The position numbers and the translations under genes are program-made. 64,000 nt of DNA from Eriocheir sinensis. Its lineage: Eukaryota; Arthropoda; Malacostraca; Decapoda; Varunidae. Within the stretch, counting starts at the first letter, position 1. Each line of letters opens with the position of its first letter. A model generated the notes under the pieces. That model ran no database searches. It saw only the letters and a list, made by a program, of their open reading frames with translations, and was not told where the DNA came from. The DNA lies in contig NC_066562.1 in the NCBI RefSeq assembly GCF_024679095.1, positions 5,162,601 through 5,226,600 on the forward strand. Direction: 5' to 3'. Of this stretch, positions 47,301 to 58,664 are shown piece by piece.

Positions 47301-50300
47301 ACAGTGCGACGAGACTTGGAAGTGTTAGAGATAGAGGAAGGATAAGTACTCTTGATGACCTCTCTCCTGGCCGCTCATCTATATTTTCTTACTTTTTATT
47401 AATAGGAGCGGCGTTCAGCAGGCTTTTTATTCCCCATTTGTTTTGCCCTTGAGCTGCTTCCTTTACTGTAAAAAATAGCAGATTGAGCAAGGTGAAGGAG
47501 GGTCATCACGAGTCCGGCTGCAAAAATGGGAGAAGATGGACTATAAACGATAAAGAAGAAGTTGTGTAGAGTACCATCACCTACTTCATCACCAATAGTT
47601 AGTTTTGCCGATTTTTTATAACACTTTTTATGACCGAGTTTTATTAGTGTTTATCTATGAGCCACCACCGCCACCACCACAAACAACATCAACAAACCCG
47701 CCATGTGCAGCGTTACCAGACCGTCGTATTCAGAACATTACCGTTATTTTATTAACCCAAAGGAGGCAGCTCATGAGAAAAAATAAATAAATAAATAAAA
47801 AAAACTTAGCTAAAACATAAAGCATAACAAAACATAAAAAACATATAAACAAACATAAAAAAAACCCTGCTCTCCACTATGCACCCACCAGCGGTACGCA
47901 CCTTCCCCGTCCAACACCGCCCAGACACTTGATACAGGAGGCCGAGAGCTTACCTGAGCCGAGCCAGGGTTCATCCAGTCAGTGTCAGCGTGTGTCCTCA
48001 GTATGCAGTCTGCTTTACTCTGAGGGGGAGGAAAACACTGATCAGAAGGAGGAAGAGGAGGAGGAGAGTGGAAGCATAGACCTGGAAAAAAGACAAAGAA
48101 AAGTATGTAGAGGAGAGAAAAGAAGAGGAGAAGGATAAAAGTGTAAGGGAAAAGAAAGGATAAAGTAGAGGAGGAAGAAGAGGAGAGGAAAAGGACAAGG
48201 AAAAAAAGAAAAAGAAGAGTAGGAGGAGAGAAAAGAGGAAGAGGATGAGAAAAGTGAAAGCATAGAGGAAAAAATAAGAAGATAAAGAAGAGGAGGAGGA
48301 GGGAAAAGAGGAAAGGAAGGAAAAGAGTGAAACCATAGAGGAAAAAGACAAAAAAGAGGTGAAAAAGATGAGGAGAAGGGAAAAGAAGGGGAGAAAAGTG
48401 AAACAATAAAGAGAAAAAAGAAGGAAAAAAGAGGATAAAGAAGAGGAGGAAGGAAAAGAAGAGGAGAAAAGTGAAACCATAAAGGAAAAAAAAGAGGATA
48501 AAGAAGAGGAGGAGGAGGGAAAAAAAGAGAAAAGTGTCTGTGTTACCATAAAGGAAAAAGAGGAAAAGTAGAGGAGGAGAAAGAGAAAAGTTAAAGTATA
48601 GAGGGAAAAGCTGTGAAGTATAAACAACCTTGATAACCTTCCTACCTTGAACTCGGCCACCAAGAACTCAAGGCTTGGGGGCACATCGGCAGCGGCATGA
48701 GGGGCAGCGCTGTGTGTTAGCCTCGCTTCCACCACCTCGAGTACAAGACGCTGGTGACCCTCTGACAGGCCGCCCCAAGCCCCCGCCAGGACCTCCCTCC
48801 CGGCCAGCAGCACCTCCAGGGACAGCAGCACGAAGCAGGAGAATTTGGTCTCTGTCTCATAAAGTGTCAGCAGATGTGTGAGAACCTGCTGACCCAAAGA
48901 TGACCTGAAATGGAGTGTATTGATAAGGGTGTGTTTGCAGTCCCACAGCACAAGTTCTCCTTACTAAAACTGGCCCACTAGATACTTAGATTAGTCAGAT
49001 AAGTCACATTGATAAGTAACATTAGAATTTCAGGCATAATTGACCTCTCTTTTGCCCTCTTGTTCTGTTTTCTTTCAATGGAGCAGAATCTAGGTGGCCT
49101 CTTTTGTTCCTGTTTTTATTTCTTTGCCCTTGAGCTGCCTCCCTTGATGTACATAAGAAAAAATATTACATGCATTGGCCTCTCCTTTGCCCTCCTGTTC
49201 TGTTTTCTTTCAATGGAGCAGAATCTAGTTGGCCTTTTTGTTCCAGTTTTTATTTCTCTGCCCTTGAGCTGCCTCCCTTGATGTACAAAAAAAACTTACA
49301 TGCAGAGTTCCTCCTTGAGATCAGCTTCCAGGAGACAGTTGTGCAGGATCATGCAGGCCGCCTGAGCCACCTCCTTGTCCGGGAACAACAGCACGTCTCT
49401 GGGAGGGGCACAAGACTTAACTGGTGGTCATCTGGTATTCTCTTTTTCATGAACAGCAGCATAGCTCTCTAAGGGACACCATCATCTTCTGTTTAATGTC
49501 AGGGTTCCCATAATCTCTCATAAGGTTAGATGATATGCTTCCAACTACTTCTGTCCATTGCCTCAGCCTCTCCAAAGCTACACGAAGCACCATCAAAACA
49601 GACCATAGAAGAGTGGCTGTCCTCGGCAAACCTTACTCTAGCAGCAGCTTGAAGTACGGCCAGACAATCCGCCTTGTTTTGGAGTTCGCCGCCACCAGGT
49701 TGCCGAGACATGTGACGCAGGAGGAGGCGAGGGTGTGGTGTGCCGTCCTCCACTCAGACTCAGCGCTCCCCTCCCCCTCCTCCGCCTCCACAGCACGGCC
49801 ATCAGGGGAAGGTTCTGCGGATGTGTGAGCTGCCTCTGGTGCCTTGAAGGTCCACTGGATGCAGGACAGGATGGACTTCAGGAGCTCCTCAGTCTCTGCC
49901 AGCTGAGGACATGTTGAGGGTTAGGGTCTTAGCAAAAAGGCCAAATCCTTCCTTCTGTTCTAACCTCTCATTCTGCTTTTCTTTTGCTGGACCAGTACTT
50001 TTTTTTTTTTGTTTTTTCCCCTTAGCCCGGTAGCTGCGGGGATCATGTTTCTTAATGGTTCCTCTAAGCAAGAAAAATGAGAAAAAATCATCACTCACAC
50101 GAACCAATTCATAATATATAGCAAAGAATTTGTGATCAGTTTATGTATCATCTATTTTGGGGGTTTAAATCATGACACAAATTAGGCCCATCGCTGCTAC
50201 ACGGTAAAGCCACAAATTTGGCCCGTCGCTGCTACACGGTAAAGCCACAAATTTGGTCCGTCGCTGCTACACGGTAAAGCCACAAATTTGGTCTGTCGCT

Positions 50301-51455
50301 GCTACACGGTAAAGCCACAAATTTGGTCCGTCGCTGCTACACGGTAAAGCCACAAATTTGGCCCGTCGCTGATACCAGGTTAAGGTGCCTCCCTTGCTTA
50401 GATATTTTTTCCCTGAATTCAGAGTCCTTACCAATCAAAATAGTTGGCCCTCCCAGCTTTCAAATTATGAGTTGTTACAGGGATTTCACCTTTTTGTTCA
50501 TACATTTTAGAACATCACATGGCTATAATGTTGCCAAGTTATCCAGTAATTTGTGTGCAAGGCAAATCTTCTCAAACATTTTGGGACTCACACACCCGCA
50601 TATGACAAGGTTTACATAGAGGTTGTGTTAGTATTGCCAGGGGTAGTTTTATGAGCATAGTGATGGTTTGACAAGGCTTCTGCACCATGAACATGAAAAA
50701 CACTCATGAGAACCCAACTAATCTCCTTTGTTATGGCCTTTATAAATGTTTGCTGTGAGAGCCAAAAGCACCTGAGAGTACAGGCTTTAGCACATTATTG
50801 TCTTTGAAGCCTTGTGGTAAGACATTACAGCACAGTGGCAGCCTCACCATCAGCTGGTTCCTGGCACAGTTTGGCAAGGCATTCCTGAGGCAGCAGAGGG
50901 CGCCCGACACCACCTTGAGGCTGCTGACGGCTGGCTGGCCGGCCCCCTCAGCCCCCCATTTCCCCGCCTCCCCTTGGATGATGCCACACAGGCCCCACAG
51001 CACAGAGGGGCTCAGCTGCCATCTAAAAACAAGCCAAATTACCACGTTTAAAATTTGCTATATTAACGCGCCAGTATCTCACCTCCCACTTTAAAGAGTG
51101 TACTCTTCTGCTGTCATACATGTCTTCTCCTAACCTTCAAATCTCTCAGAAAAGCATCAGAAAAAGTGTGAAGATCTAAACAAAAACAAGTGTGAAAATT
51201 GCAATGAGCCTGGCAGCTGCTGGGGGATGGGGGGGGCGGGGGGGGATTGAGTACCTCAATATGCCGAAATGTGGACAGTAGGGGATTTAAGGGGGCGAAG
51301 CTCCAAGGGTGTGAGGCACCTCCCCACCTGTCAGTCTCCGTGAGGCGTCGCTGCAGCAGCCTCAGCCTGGCCACACACTGCGCCAGGTCCCCGTTCTGCT
51401 GCAGGAGGGCCGCCTCGTCTGACAGGCCCAGCGGCTCCTCCTTCCCTCCACTCAT
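44394..51455 (-). CDS. ATXN10: Ataxin-10 (armadillo-like repeat protein)
   Basis: Nine exons in consistent phase: 51455-51328, 51022-50782, 49902-49637, 49398-49300, 48904-48646, 48019-47954, 47227-47128, 45562-45372 and 44663-44394. They give 539 residues (vertebrate about 475). Ataxin-10 is a cytoplasmic all-helical protein implicated in neurite growth, cytokinesis and ciliary function (family knowledge). Diagnostic pieces are LRNALPNCARNQ (exon 2), TCLGNLVAANSKTRR with VWPYFKLLLE (exon 3), AACMILHNCLLE (exon 4), and the C-terminal ataxin-10 domain GFKCDLIRLIASLVYRNSAN, QDLVREMDGLLLVLES, NPLIKEASIFALRNLLEGN and EEGGKVKLL. Exon 3 encodes an acidic insert (VEAEEGEGSAESEW) not typical of vertebrates. 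An in-frame upstream ATG at 51524 would add 23 residues; I prefer the inner ATG because the extra segment is Pro/Trp-rich and not conserved. Introns are full of repeats. The exon 2 donor lies on a family A terminus. Confidence 0.93.
44735..45300. repeat. About 135-bp tandem repeat in ATXN10 intron 8
   Basis: CGACTTAACTCTGAAAATCC, GTCCCAAAAATGGAATTAAA and CACAGAACTTAATATTAATA recur four times. Confidence 0.9.
45640..45840. repeat. Intron segment duplicated at 48025-48115
   Basis: GAGGAAAACACTGATCAGAA, GAGTGGAAGCATAGACCTGG and the following AAAAAAGACAAA occur in both places. On the transcribed strand this is a long polypyrimidine tract. Confidence 0.8.
45840..46440 (-). repeat. About 147-bp tandem repeat derived from a LINE tail, ATXN10 intron 7
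   Basis: GGCATTGAATTTTATCTTAA, CTCCTGACAGTGTTCAAGTC and ATAGGCAGGAGCACATAC recur four times. The middle part is the reverse complement of the PAYDLN-coding segment of family L. Confidence 0.85.
46520..47100. repeat. CTCCT pyrimidine tract upstream of ATXN10 exon 7
   Basis: Irregular TCTCCTCCTCCT sequence with recurring TTCTGTACTCCTTTCT words, purine-rich on the transcribed strand. Confidence 0.8.
47385..47800 (+). mobile_element. LINE tail pieces in ATXN10 intron 6
   Basis: TAATAGGAGCGGCGTTCAGC to CTTTACTGTAAAAAA (47398-47474, plus) is a family L tail. AACCCAAAGGAGGCAGCTCA at about 47755 is the end of another one in reverse. Between them 47568-47642 repeats the segment at 44690-44760. Confidence 0.65.
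48026..48610. repeat. Purine minisatellite in ATXN10 intron 5
   Basis: AAAGTGAAACCATAAAGGAA, AGAGGATAAAGAAGAGGAGG and variants recur with a period of about 55-65 bp. It lies directly upstream, in gene sense, of the exon 6 acceptor. Confidence 0.85.
49025..49295 (+). mobile_element. Duplicated LINE 3' tail in ATXN10 intron 4
   Basis: Two direct copies of about 140 bp contain CTGTTTTCTTTCAATGGAGC, AGAATCTAG and CCCTTGAGCTGCCTCCCTTG, each followed by A-rich sequence. In gene sense the repeat ends about 6 bp from the exon 4 donor. Confidence 0.8.
50026..50379 (+). mobile_element. TTAA-type MITE (family M), internally expanded, ATXN10 intron 2
   Basis: Begins CCCGGTAGCTGCGGGGATCA and ends GGCCCGTCGCTGATACCAGG followed by TTAA (50380-50383). 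The left flank has decayed to TTAG. The right part carries about five copies of a 36-bp unit (CACAAATTTGGYCCGTCGCT then GCTACACGGTAAAGC), making it 354 bp long. Confidence 0.85.
50570..50781 (+). mobile_element. Family A repeat, ATXN10 intron 2
   Basis: Contains CTCAAACATTTTGGGACTCA, CAGGGGTAGTTTTATGAGCA, CACTCATGAGAACCCAACTA and CAAAAGCACCTGAGAGTAC. The last base, 50781, is the first intron base in gene sense (GTACTCTCAGGT). Confidence 0.8.
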
Positions 51456-51655
51456 CACCTCCGGCCGCCAGGACTGGACTGGGCAGGGCAGGGGTCCAAA
51501 AGGCCAGCTGTTGGCAGCTCCCACAGCAGTCCCAGGGTGGGCGGGGTGCGGGCGGCGGGAAGTGTCAACAAACGCACGTGTCCCGCCCCGCTGCCAGGCG
51601 CCGCGTTGGGCTCAGCCGCCGGGGAGAGAGGAAAAAGTGTCCCACGTGGGCTTAG
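51380..51655 (-). promoter_or_regulatory. CpG-rich start region of ATXN10
   Basis: GC-rich sequence covers exon 1 and about 200 bp upstream (GGGCGGGGTGCGGGCGGCGG, CAGGCGCCGCGTTGGGC), then drops to A/T-rich at 51660. No TATA box seen. This is inference from composition. Confidence 0.4.
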
Positions 51656-52480
51656 CTCGAACATTTATATAATTATTATTATTATATTAACTGTGGGATG
51701 GAGATGAGGGTACATACATGCTAATCCCTATGACGTAATGATAAAAAATAAAAGCTGTAAATATACGAAACTTGTTATGATCACAAGTACGTATTGGTTT
51801 TATTCATGATCGAGGTTGATGCTGAAGATAGTGATGATTAGATAGACGTGAATAACAAAAAGAAAAAAGAAGCACTGAAGTAAGATACAAGATCACATGA
51901 AGAAGAGGAAGAAGAAGAAAAAGAGGAGGAGGAGGAAGAAAATAAAAAGAACAAGAACAAACAATAAGAGAGGAGAAGGAAGAAGAAGAACAAGAAAAGG
52001 AAAAAGAATAATAATTAGAAGCACTGAAACAAAAAGAAGAGAGACAGAAGAGGAGGAGAAAGAAAAAAAAAGAAAAGGGAAAGGAGAAGTAAAAGCTAGG
52101 AAGGAGAATAAGAAGAAAAAAAGGAAAGATAAAAAGGAGGAAGAGGAAGAAAAGGATCAATTAAAAGGGATACGAAGGAGAAAAGAAAACGAAGAGGTTA
52201 AGAGGAGGAAGAAAAATACGAAAAGGGAAAGGAGGAGGAAAAGGAAGGAGCTGTAAAAAATTTAAAAAATAGGAAAAGATAAGGAAAACCCAGAAGAGGA
52301 GGATTAATATTAAAGGAAAGGAGGAGAAGGAAAATAAAAGAGGAAAGGAGGAGGAAAAGGAAGGAGCTAGAACATGAAGAGAAACAGGAAAAGAAGATAA
52401 GAAAAACCCAGAAGAGGAGGAAGGGGGAGAAAAAGAAGAGGAGGAGGAGCACCTGCCTAACATCACGTACACCAACATCA
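51656..52480. repeat. Purine tract in the ATXN10-CPOX spacer
   Basis: AAGAAGAGGA-type low complexity from 51890. AAAGGAGGAGGAAAAGGAAG occurs twice (about 52218 and 52345). The first 230 bp are mixed sequence. Confidence 0.8.
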
Positions 52481-52714
52481 TTCTTCCTTTTCAACGGGAC
52501 CACAATTACACCTGGAGGAGCTCTCTACCTGTAATACCTCCATCTCTCCACAATTTTCCTCCTCTCTCGGTCTCTCCCTCCCTCACCTGCCCGCCGCCTC
52601 AAGTACAGGTGTGGGCGAGTGTAATTAACCTGAGACTCACCTGTACGCCCGTGATAAAGGTGAGATAACGGTTGAAATAAGGTGCCGGAGTCTGGAGTAA
52701 GGTGTAATTTTATG

Positions 52715-53096
52715 CTTTTGTGGCAATAATTAAGTAAGATAATGATTGAAATATGATGTAAGGACTGCTAATATGCTTCTCTTTCATAGTAATAAGTAAG
52801 ATAGTGATTGAAAAATGGTGTAAGGACTGTTAATATGCTTCTCTTTCATAGTAATAAGTAAGATAGTGATTGAAAAATGGTGTAAGGACTGTTAATATGC
52901 TTCTCTTTCATAGTAATAAGTAAGATAATGATTAAAATATGGTGTAAGGACGGCTAATAGGCTTCTCTTTGGTAGTAATTAAGGTTTACTATGCCATTTT
53001 AGGTAAGATAAGTAAGATAATGATTGTAATAAGTTGTGAGGACTGCTGTTATGCTTCTTTTTCATAATAATTAAGGTTTTTATATATTTTTTAGGT
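52715..53096. repeat. About 63-bp tandem repeat, split by a foldback element
   Basis: AATAAGTAAGATAATGATTG, TGGTGTAAGGACTG and ATGCTTCTCTTTCATAGTAA recur five to six times. A further partial unit follows the foldback element at 53461-53500. Confidence 0.88.
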
Positions 53097-53104
53097 AAAA
53101 TAAG

Positions 53105-53460
53105 GGTAAATCTTAGGAATAGCGGCTCCTAGTGGGTGCGTGTTTAGGGCACTTTGTGGTGGTAATTACAACATTTCTAGCACGTACGACGCGGTTTTGA
53201 CAAGCGGACAGGCGTGTTTATGTCACAAGGGTGTATTTTTCCGCGCGGGCTCTTCCCTTTCTTCACCCCAGAGCTCGCAGTCTCATCGCCCATCAACTTG
53301 AAGAAATTGTGAGGCTAGCATGGAAAAATACTCCCCTTGGGACATAAACACGCCTGTCCGCTCGTCAAAACCCCGTCGTACGTGCTAGAAATGTTGTAAT
53401 TACCACCACACCGTGCCCTAAATGCACACCCGCTAGGAGCCGCTATTCCTAAGATTTACC
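53105..53460. mobile_element. Foldback element with 138-bp inverted repeats and 8-bp target duplication
   Basis: The left arm 53105-53242 and right arm 53322-53460 are about 90% complementary. Both ends read GGTAAATCTTAGGAATAGCG inward, and the arms share CATTTCTAGCACGTACGACG and GGACAGGCGTGTTTATGTC. The loop is about 79 bp. The flanking AAAATAAG at 53097-53104 and 53461-53468 is an exact 8-bp duplication inside a tandem repeat. Eight-bp duplications are typical of hAT-like and P-like transposons (family knowledge). No coding capacity. Confidence 0.9.
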
Positions 53461-53867
53461 AAAATAAGTAAGATAATGATTATAATAAGGTGTGAGAACT
53501 GATTAACGAACAGTACTAACAGCTCTGGTCAGGGCAGGGGATAGGCATAACTTGAAAAGTGGCATAACTCGAAAAGTAGAAATTTGCGACGGAAATGAGG
53601 TACAAAATCGTGCAATTCACTATATCTATCACCAGAAAAACATGAACCACATAAGAAAATCGTTGGTTGGGTGAAACCATGAATTGTCCGCTCTTTTTTT
53701 ACTAGGAAGCTATTTTGGAACTAATCAAATCCCCTTAGCTGTGATGTTTTGGTATGTACAGAGGCACAATGAAGGCTGCACATCTGTAAGAATTGATTGT
53801 TGATGAGTTATGTTTGTGGCGTTGTCTCTTCCAGCCCCAAGCCATCCTGTGATAGTGTGTTGGCAAC

Positions 53868-56800
53868 ATGGCGTCACGTTTGGTGCGAGGCGTGGCGAGG
53901 ACCATGACCACAGTGGCAGCTGTCAAGGTCCCAAGGATGTCCAGAGCTGGCAGGTGAGGGCTATATAAATTTTTACATGGCCTGGAAAATGTTGATTATG
54001 CCCATTTCTTCCAGCTGGCCCCAGAGACAACAATAACACCACTAGGGGTCGATCTCAAGCTCCAAAACCCCAGGCTAAGAACTCAAAAGAGAGAACATTA
54101 TATTCGACAAGACAACTCTCCTCACGAAATTGACCTCTCTTTAGGCCACTCATTACTTCTGTCTTTGTGGGAACAGCGATTAGCGGGCTTTTTTTTTTTT
54201 TTTACACCTTTTTTTTTGTTGCCCTTGAGCTGTTTTTTATCTTCTTCCTTTTCCTATTTCTCTCATTTTTTCCCTTCTCCCTTTTTTTCTTAATTTTTCT
54301 TTCATTTTGGTGCGTGTATTTTTTTCTTCGTCCTTTCCTTCTCTCCCACATGCACTGCTTTCTTCCTTTCTTTACCTTAACTGTAAAAAAAAAAACAAAA
54401 AAAACCAGGTGGAATAAACTACCCAAAAGTGTTGTCCGCAGCCCTTGCGTCAACACCTTTAAAAATAGATTTGACAACTTTGAGAGAGATGCTCAGAGAA
54501 GAGGCAGCCTTATAAGTAGTTAGCTTCCTGCCTCTGTACTATCACTAAGGTAAACAAGAGTGCCATGCTCTGTAAGGTAAGAGGAGTTTACTAAAGCGTC
54601 CACACTCCAAACTACTCTAGAACCTTAGGAGTGGGAGGCATTTCAAAGCTGTATCCCAACACATGAAGAAAAGAAAATATGTAATAAAACACTTGTGGAC
54701 TTGTTTCACTTTTCTATTTCTTCTTTTTCTTCTTTCTTTTCTTATTTTTCTCTTTTTCTTCTTTTTCTTCCTCTTCTTTTTTTTTCTTCCTTTTCTTATT
54801 CTCTTATTCTTTTTCTTCTCCTTTTTTTCTTTTTTTTCCTCTTCTTTTATTCTTCTGCTTCACCCTTTTCTTATTTGATGCCCTTGAGCTGTTTACCATA
54901 AAAAATCTACATCTACAATAACACCCAGTAACCTCACTCCTCCACCAGGTGCGTTGGCGCCACAATGATGGTGTCAGGCGGTGTGGCACTCTACGCAACA
55001 CACCAAAGCACAGTGTCAGCCGCCCAGAAAGCCGCTCCCTCCCTCGACACTTCAACCTTCATGGCCGCTCCCATCACTGAACTCAAGGCACTGGAAGACA
55101 ACCCCAACGACATGAGGACCAGGATGGAGCTGATGATTATGAGGATACAGGTTAGCGAGTTTCATTTTTAGTTTGTTGTATAGAAAGTCTCATTAGTAAG
55201 GCGACATATATGAATTTTCTGAGTCTAGACCTGTAGCAACTGTTTGGGGTTTTGTTAGGTTAGGTTAAGTTAAGGGTATCTTCAAACACATGATAGCCAG
55301 CACCTTATGGTATAAATCAACAAAGAATGACCTCACTTTGTTGTATAGAAAGTCTCATAACTAAGGAAGCATATATGAGTTTTCTGAGTCAACACCTACT
55401 GTAACTGTTTGGGTTTTTGTTAGGGAAGGTTACATTTAAGGTATCTTAAAATACATAATAGTCAGCACCTTTTAGTATAAATTAACAAAGAATGACCTCA
55501 CTTTGTTGTATAGAAAGTCTCATTTGTAAGGCAACATATATGAATTTTCTGAGTCTAGACCTATAGCAATTGTTTGGGGGTTTTGTTAGGTTAGGTTAGG
55601 TTAAGTTTAGGGTATCTTCAAACACATGATAGCCAGCACCTTATGGTATAAATCAACAAAGAATGACCTCACTTTGTTGTATAGAAAGTCTCATTTGTAA
55701 GGCACCATATATGAGTTTTCTGAGTCAAGACCTATAGTAACTGTTTGGGGTTTTATTAGGTTAGGTTAAGTTAAGTTTAGGGTATCTTCAAACACATGAT
55801 AGCCAGCACCTTATGGTATAAATCAACAAAGAATGACCTCACTTTACTGTATAGAAAGTCTCATTAGTAAGGATACTAAGGAAGCATATATGAGTTTTCT
55901 GAGTCAAGCCCTATAGTAACTGTTTGGGGTTTTGTTAGGTTAGGTTAGGTTAAATTTAGGGTTTCTTCAAACACATGATAGCCAACACCTTATGGTATAA
56001 ATCAACAAAGAATGACCTCACTTTGTTGTATAGAAAGTCTCATAACTAAGGAAGCTTATATGAGTTTTCTGAGTCAAGACCTATAGTAACTGTTTGGGTT
56101 TTTGTTTGGTTAGGTTAGGTTAAGTTTAGGGTATCTTCAAGCACATGATAGCCAGCACCTTATGGTATAAATCAACAAAGAATGACCTCACTTTGTTGTA
56201 TAGAAAGTCTCATTAGTAAGGAAGCATATTTGAATTTTCTGAGTCAAGACCTATAGTAACTGTTTGGAGTTTTGTTAGGTTAGGTTAGGTTAAGTTTAGG
56301 GTATCTTCAAGCACATGATAGCTAGCACCTTATGGTATAAATCAACAAAGAATGACCTCACTTTGTTGTATAGAAAGTCTCATTAGTAAGGAAACATATT
56401 TGAATTTTCTGAGTCAAGACCTATAGTAACTGTTTGGGGTTTTGTTAGGTTAGGTTAGGTTAAGTTTAGGGTATCTTCAAACACAAGATAGCCAGCACCT
56501 TATGGTATAAATCAACAAAGAATGACCTCACTTTGTTGTATAGAAAGTCTCATAACTAAGGAAGCATATTTGAATTTTCTGAGTCAAGACCTATAGTAAC
56601 TGTTTGGGTTTTTGTTAGGTTAGATTAAGTTTAGGGTATCTTCAAACACATGATAACCAGCACCTTATGGTATAAATCAACAAAGAATGACCTCACTTTG
56701 TTGTATAGAAAGTCTCATAACTAAGGAAGCATATATGAGTTTTCTGAGTCAAGACCTATAGTAACTGTTTGGGGTTTTGTTAGGTTAGGTTAGGTTAAGT

Positions 56801-58214
56801 TTAGGGTATCTTCAAACACATGATAGCCAGCACCTTATGGTATAAATCAACAAAGAATGACCTCACTTTGTTGTATAGAAAGTCTCATAACTAAGGAAGC
56901 ATATATGAGTTTTCTGAGTCAAGACCTATAGTAACTGTTTGGGGTTTTGTTAGGTTAGGTTAGGTTAAGTTTAGGGTATCTTCAAACACATGATAGCCAG
57001 CACCTTATGGTATAAATCAACAAAGAATGACCTCACTTTGTTGTATAGAAAGTCTCATAACTAAGGAAGCATATATGAGTTTTCTGAGTCAAGACCTATA
57101 GTAACTGTTTGGGGTTTTGTTAGGTTAGGTTAGGTTAAGTGTAGGGTATCTTCAAACACCTGATAGCCAGCACCTTATGGTATAAATCAAGAAAGAAGAA
57201 CCTCACTTTGTTGTATAGAAAGTCTCATAACTAAGGAAGCATATATGAGTTTTCTGAGTCAAGACCTATAGTAACTGTCTCGGGTCTTGTTAGGTTAGGT
57301 TAGGTTAAGTTTAGGGTATCTTCAAGCACATGATAGCCAGCACCTTATGGTATAAATCAACAAAAAATGACCTCCATTTATTGTATAGAAAGTCTCATTA
57401 GTAAGGATACTAAGGAAGCATATATGAATTTTCTGAGTCAAGCCCTATAGTAACTGTTTGGGTTTTTGTTAGGATAGGTTAGGTTAGGTTAAGTTTAGGG
57501 TATCTTCAAGCACATGATACCCAGCAACTTATGGTATAAATCAGGAAAGAATGTCCTCACTTTGTTGAAGAGAAAAGGAAAAGAAAAAGAAGATGAAAAA
57601 AGAAAATTAAGAAAAAAGAAGAAAATAAAAATAATAATAAAAATAATAATAATACAACCAGGTCATAACAACTAGGTCAACACACGCCCTTATTCCAGAG
57701 TGAGTTTTGCCGAGCGCTGGAGGGCGAGGAGGGCGGCACCAAGTTCACGGTGGACCGTTGGCGTCGACACAACCCCAGCGAGGGCGGCGGCATCACCTGT
57801 GTGCTGCAGGACGGCAAAACCTTCGAGAAAGCTGGCGTCAACATCACCGTCATGACCGCGCCACTTTCTAAACAACTCCAGGCCAGCATGAGAGCGAGGT
57901 GTGTGTGTGTGTGTGTGTGTAGGTTTGCTTTGTATTATTCACTTTTATTTATATTTTTCTATCTGATATGTTTTATTTTTTAATTTTTTCTTATTTGATG
58001 CTTTTGGCCTGCTTTTCATTAGTATCAGAAATGGGATAACTTGATGAGGATGTGCTATTTTGTTCGTCCATCCATACAGTGCTAACTCATCTACTTCTTG
58101 CTATAAGGGAAACAACATTATACATATCTAGATAAACAAAGGCAATCCAGTATACTTATTCCATCTTTTGGGTAATAACAATACTACCCTCATACTGTCC
58201 CATATCTATGTCTA

Positions 58215-58253
<39 letters not shown>

Positions 58254-58515
58254 AAGGGATCTCAATAATAATAATAAAAACAGTTAAAATAATAATAATA
58301 ATAATCGGGCATGCCATCATCCCCCACAGAGGCAAGTCACTACCAGAGGACAAAAAATTCACCTTCTTCGCGGCAGGCATCAGCTCCGTCATCCACCCCC
58401 GGAACCCCCACGTGCCAACCATCCACTTCAACTACCGCTACTTTGAGATGCAGGACGAGGACGGCAACAACAAGCATGTGAGGGGGGTGGGGAAGGGGGC
58501 AGGGAGGGAAGTAGA

Positions 58516-58568
<53 letters not shown>

Positions 58569-58623
58569 CAGGAATACATGGAGCCAGATGAATTGATAGA
58601 TACATAGACAGATAGATAGATAA

Positions 58624-58664
<41 letters not shown>

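Noticed and set aside
50740..50781. Extending ATXN10 exon 2 through VLSGA into the repeat
   Set aside because: This would break the phase with exon 3 and would translate family A sequence. The donor at CCT/GTACTC keeps frame.
57677..57889. Minus-strand frames across CPOX exon 3
   Set aside because: Shadows of the conserved plus-strand exon.
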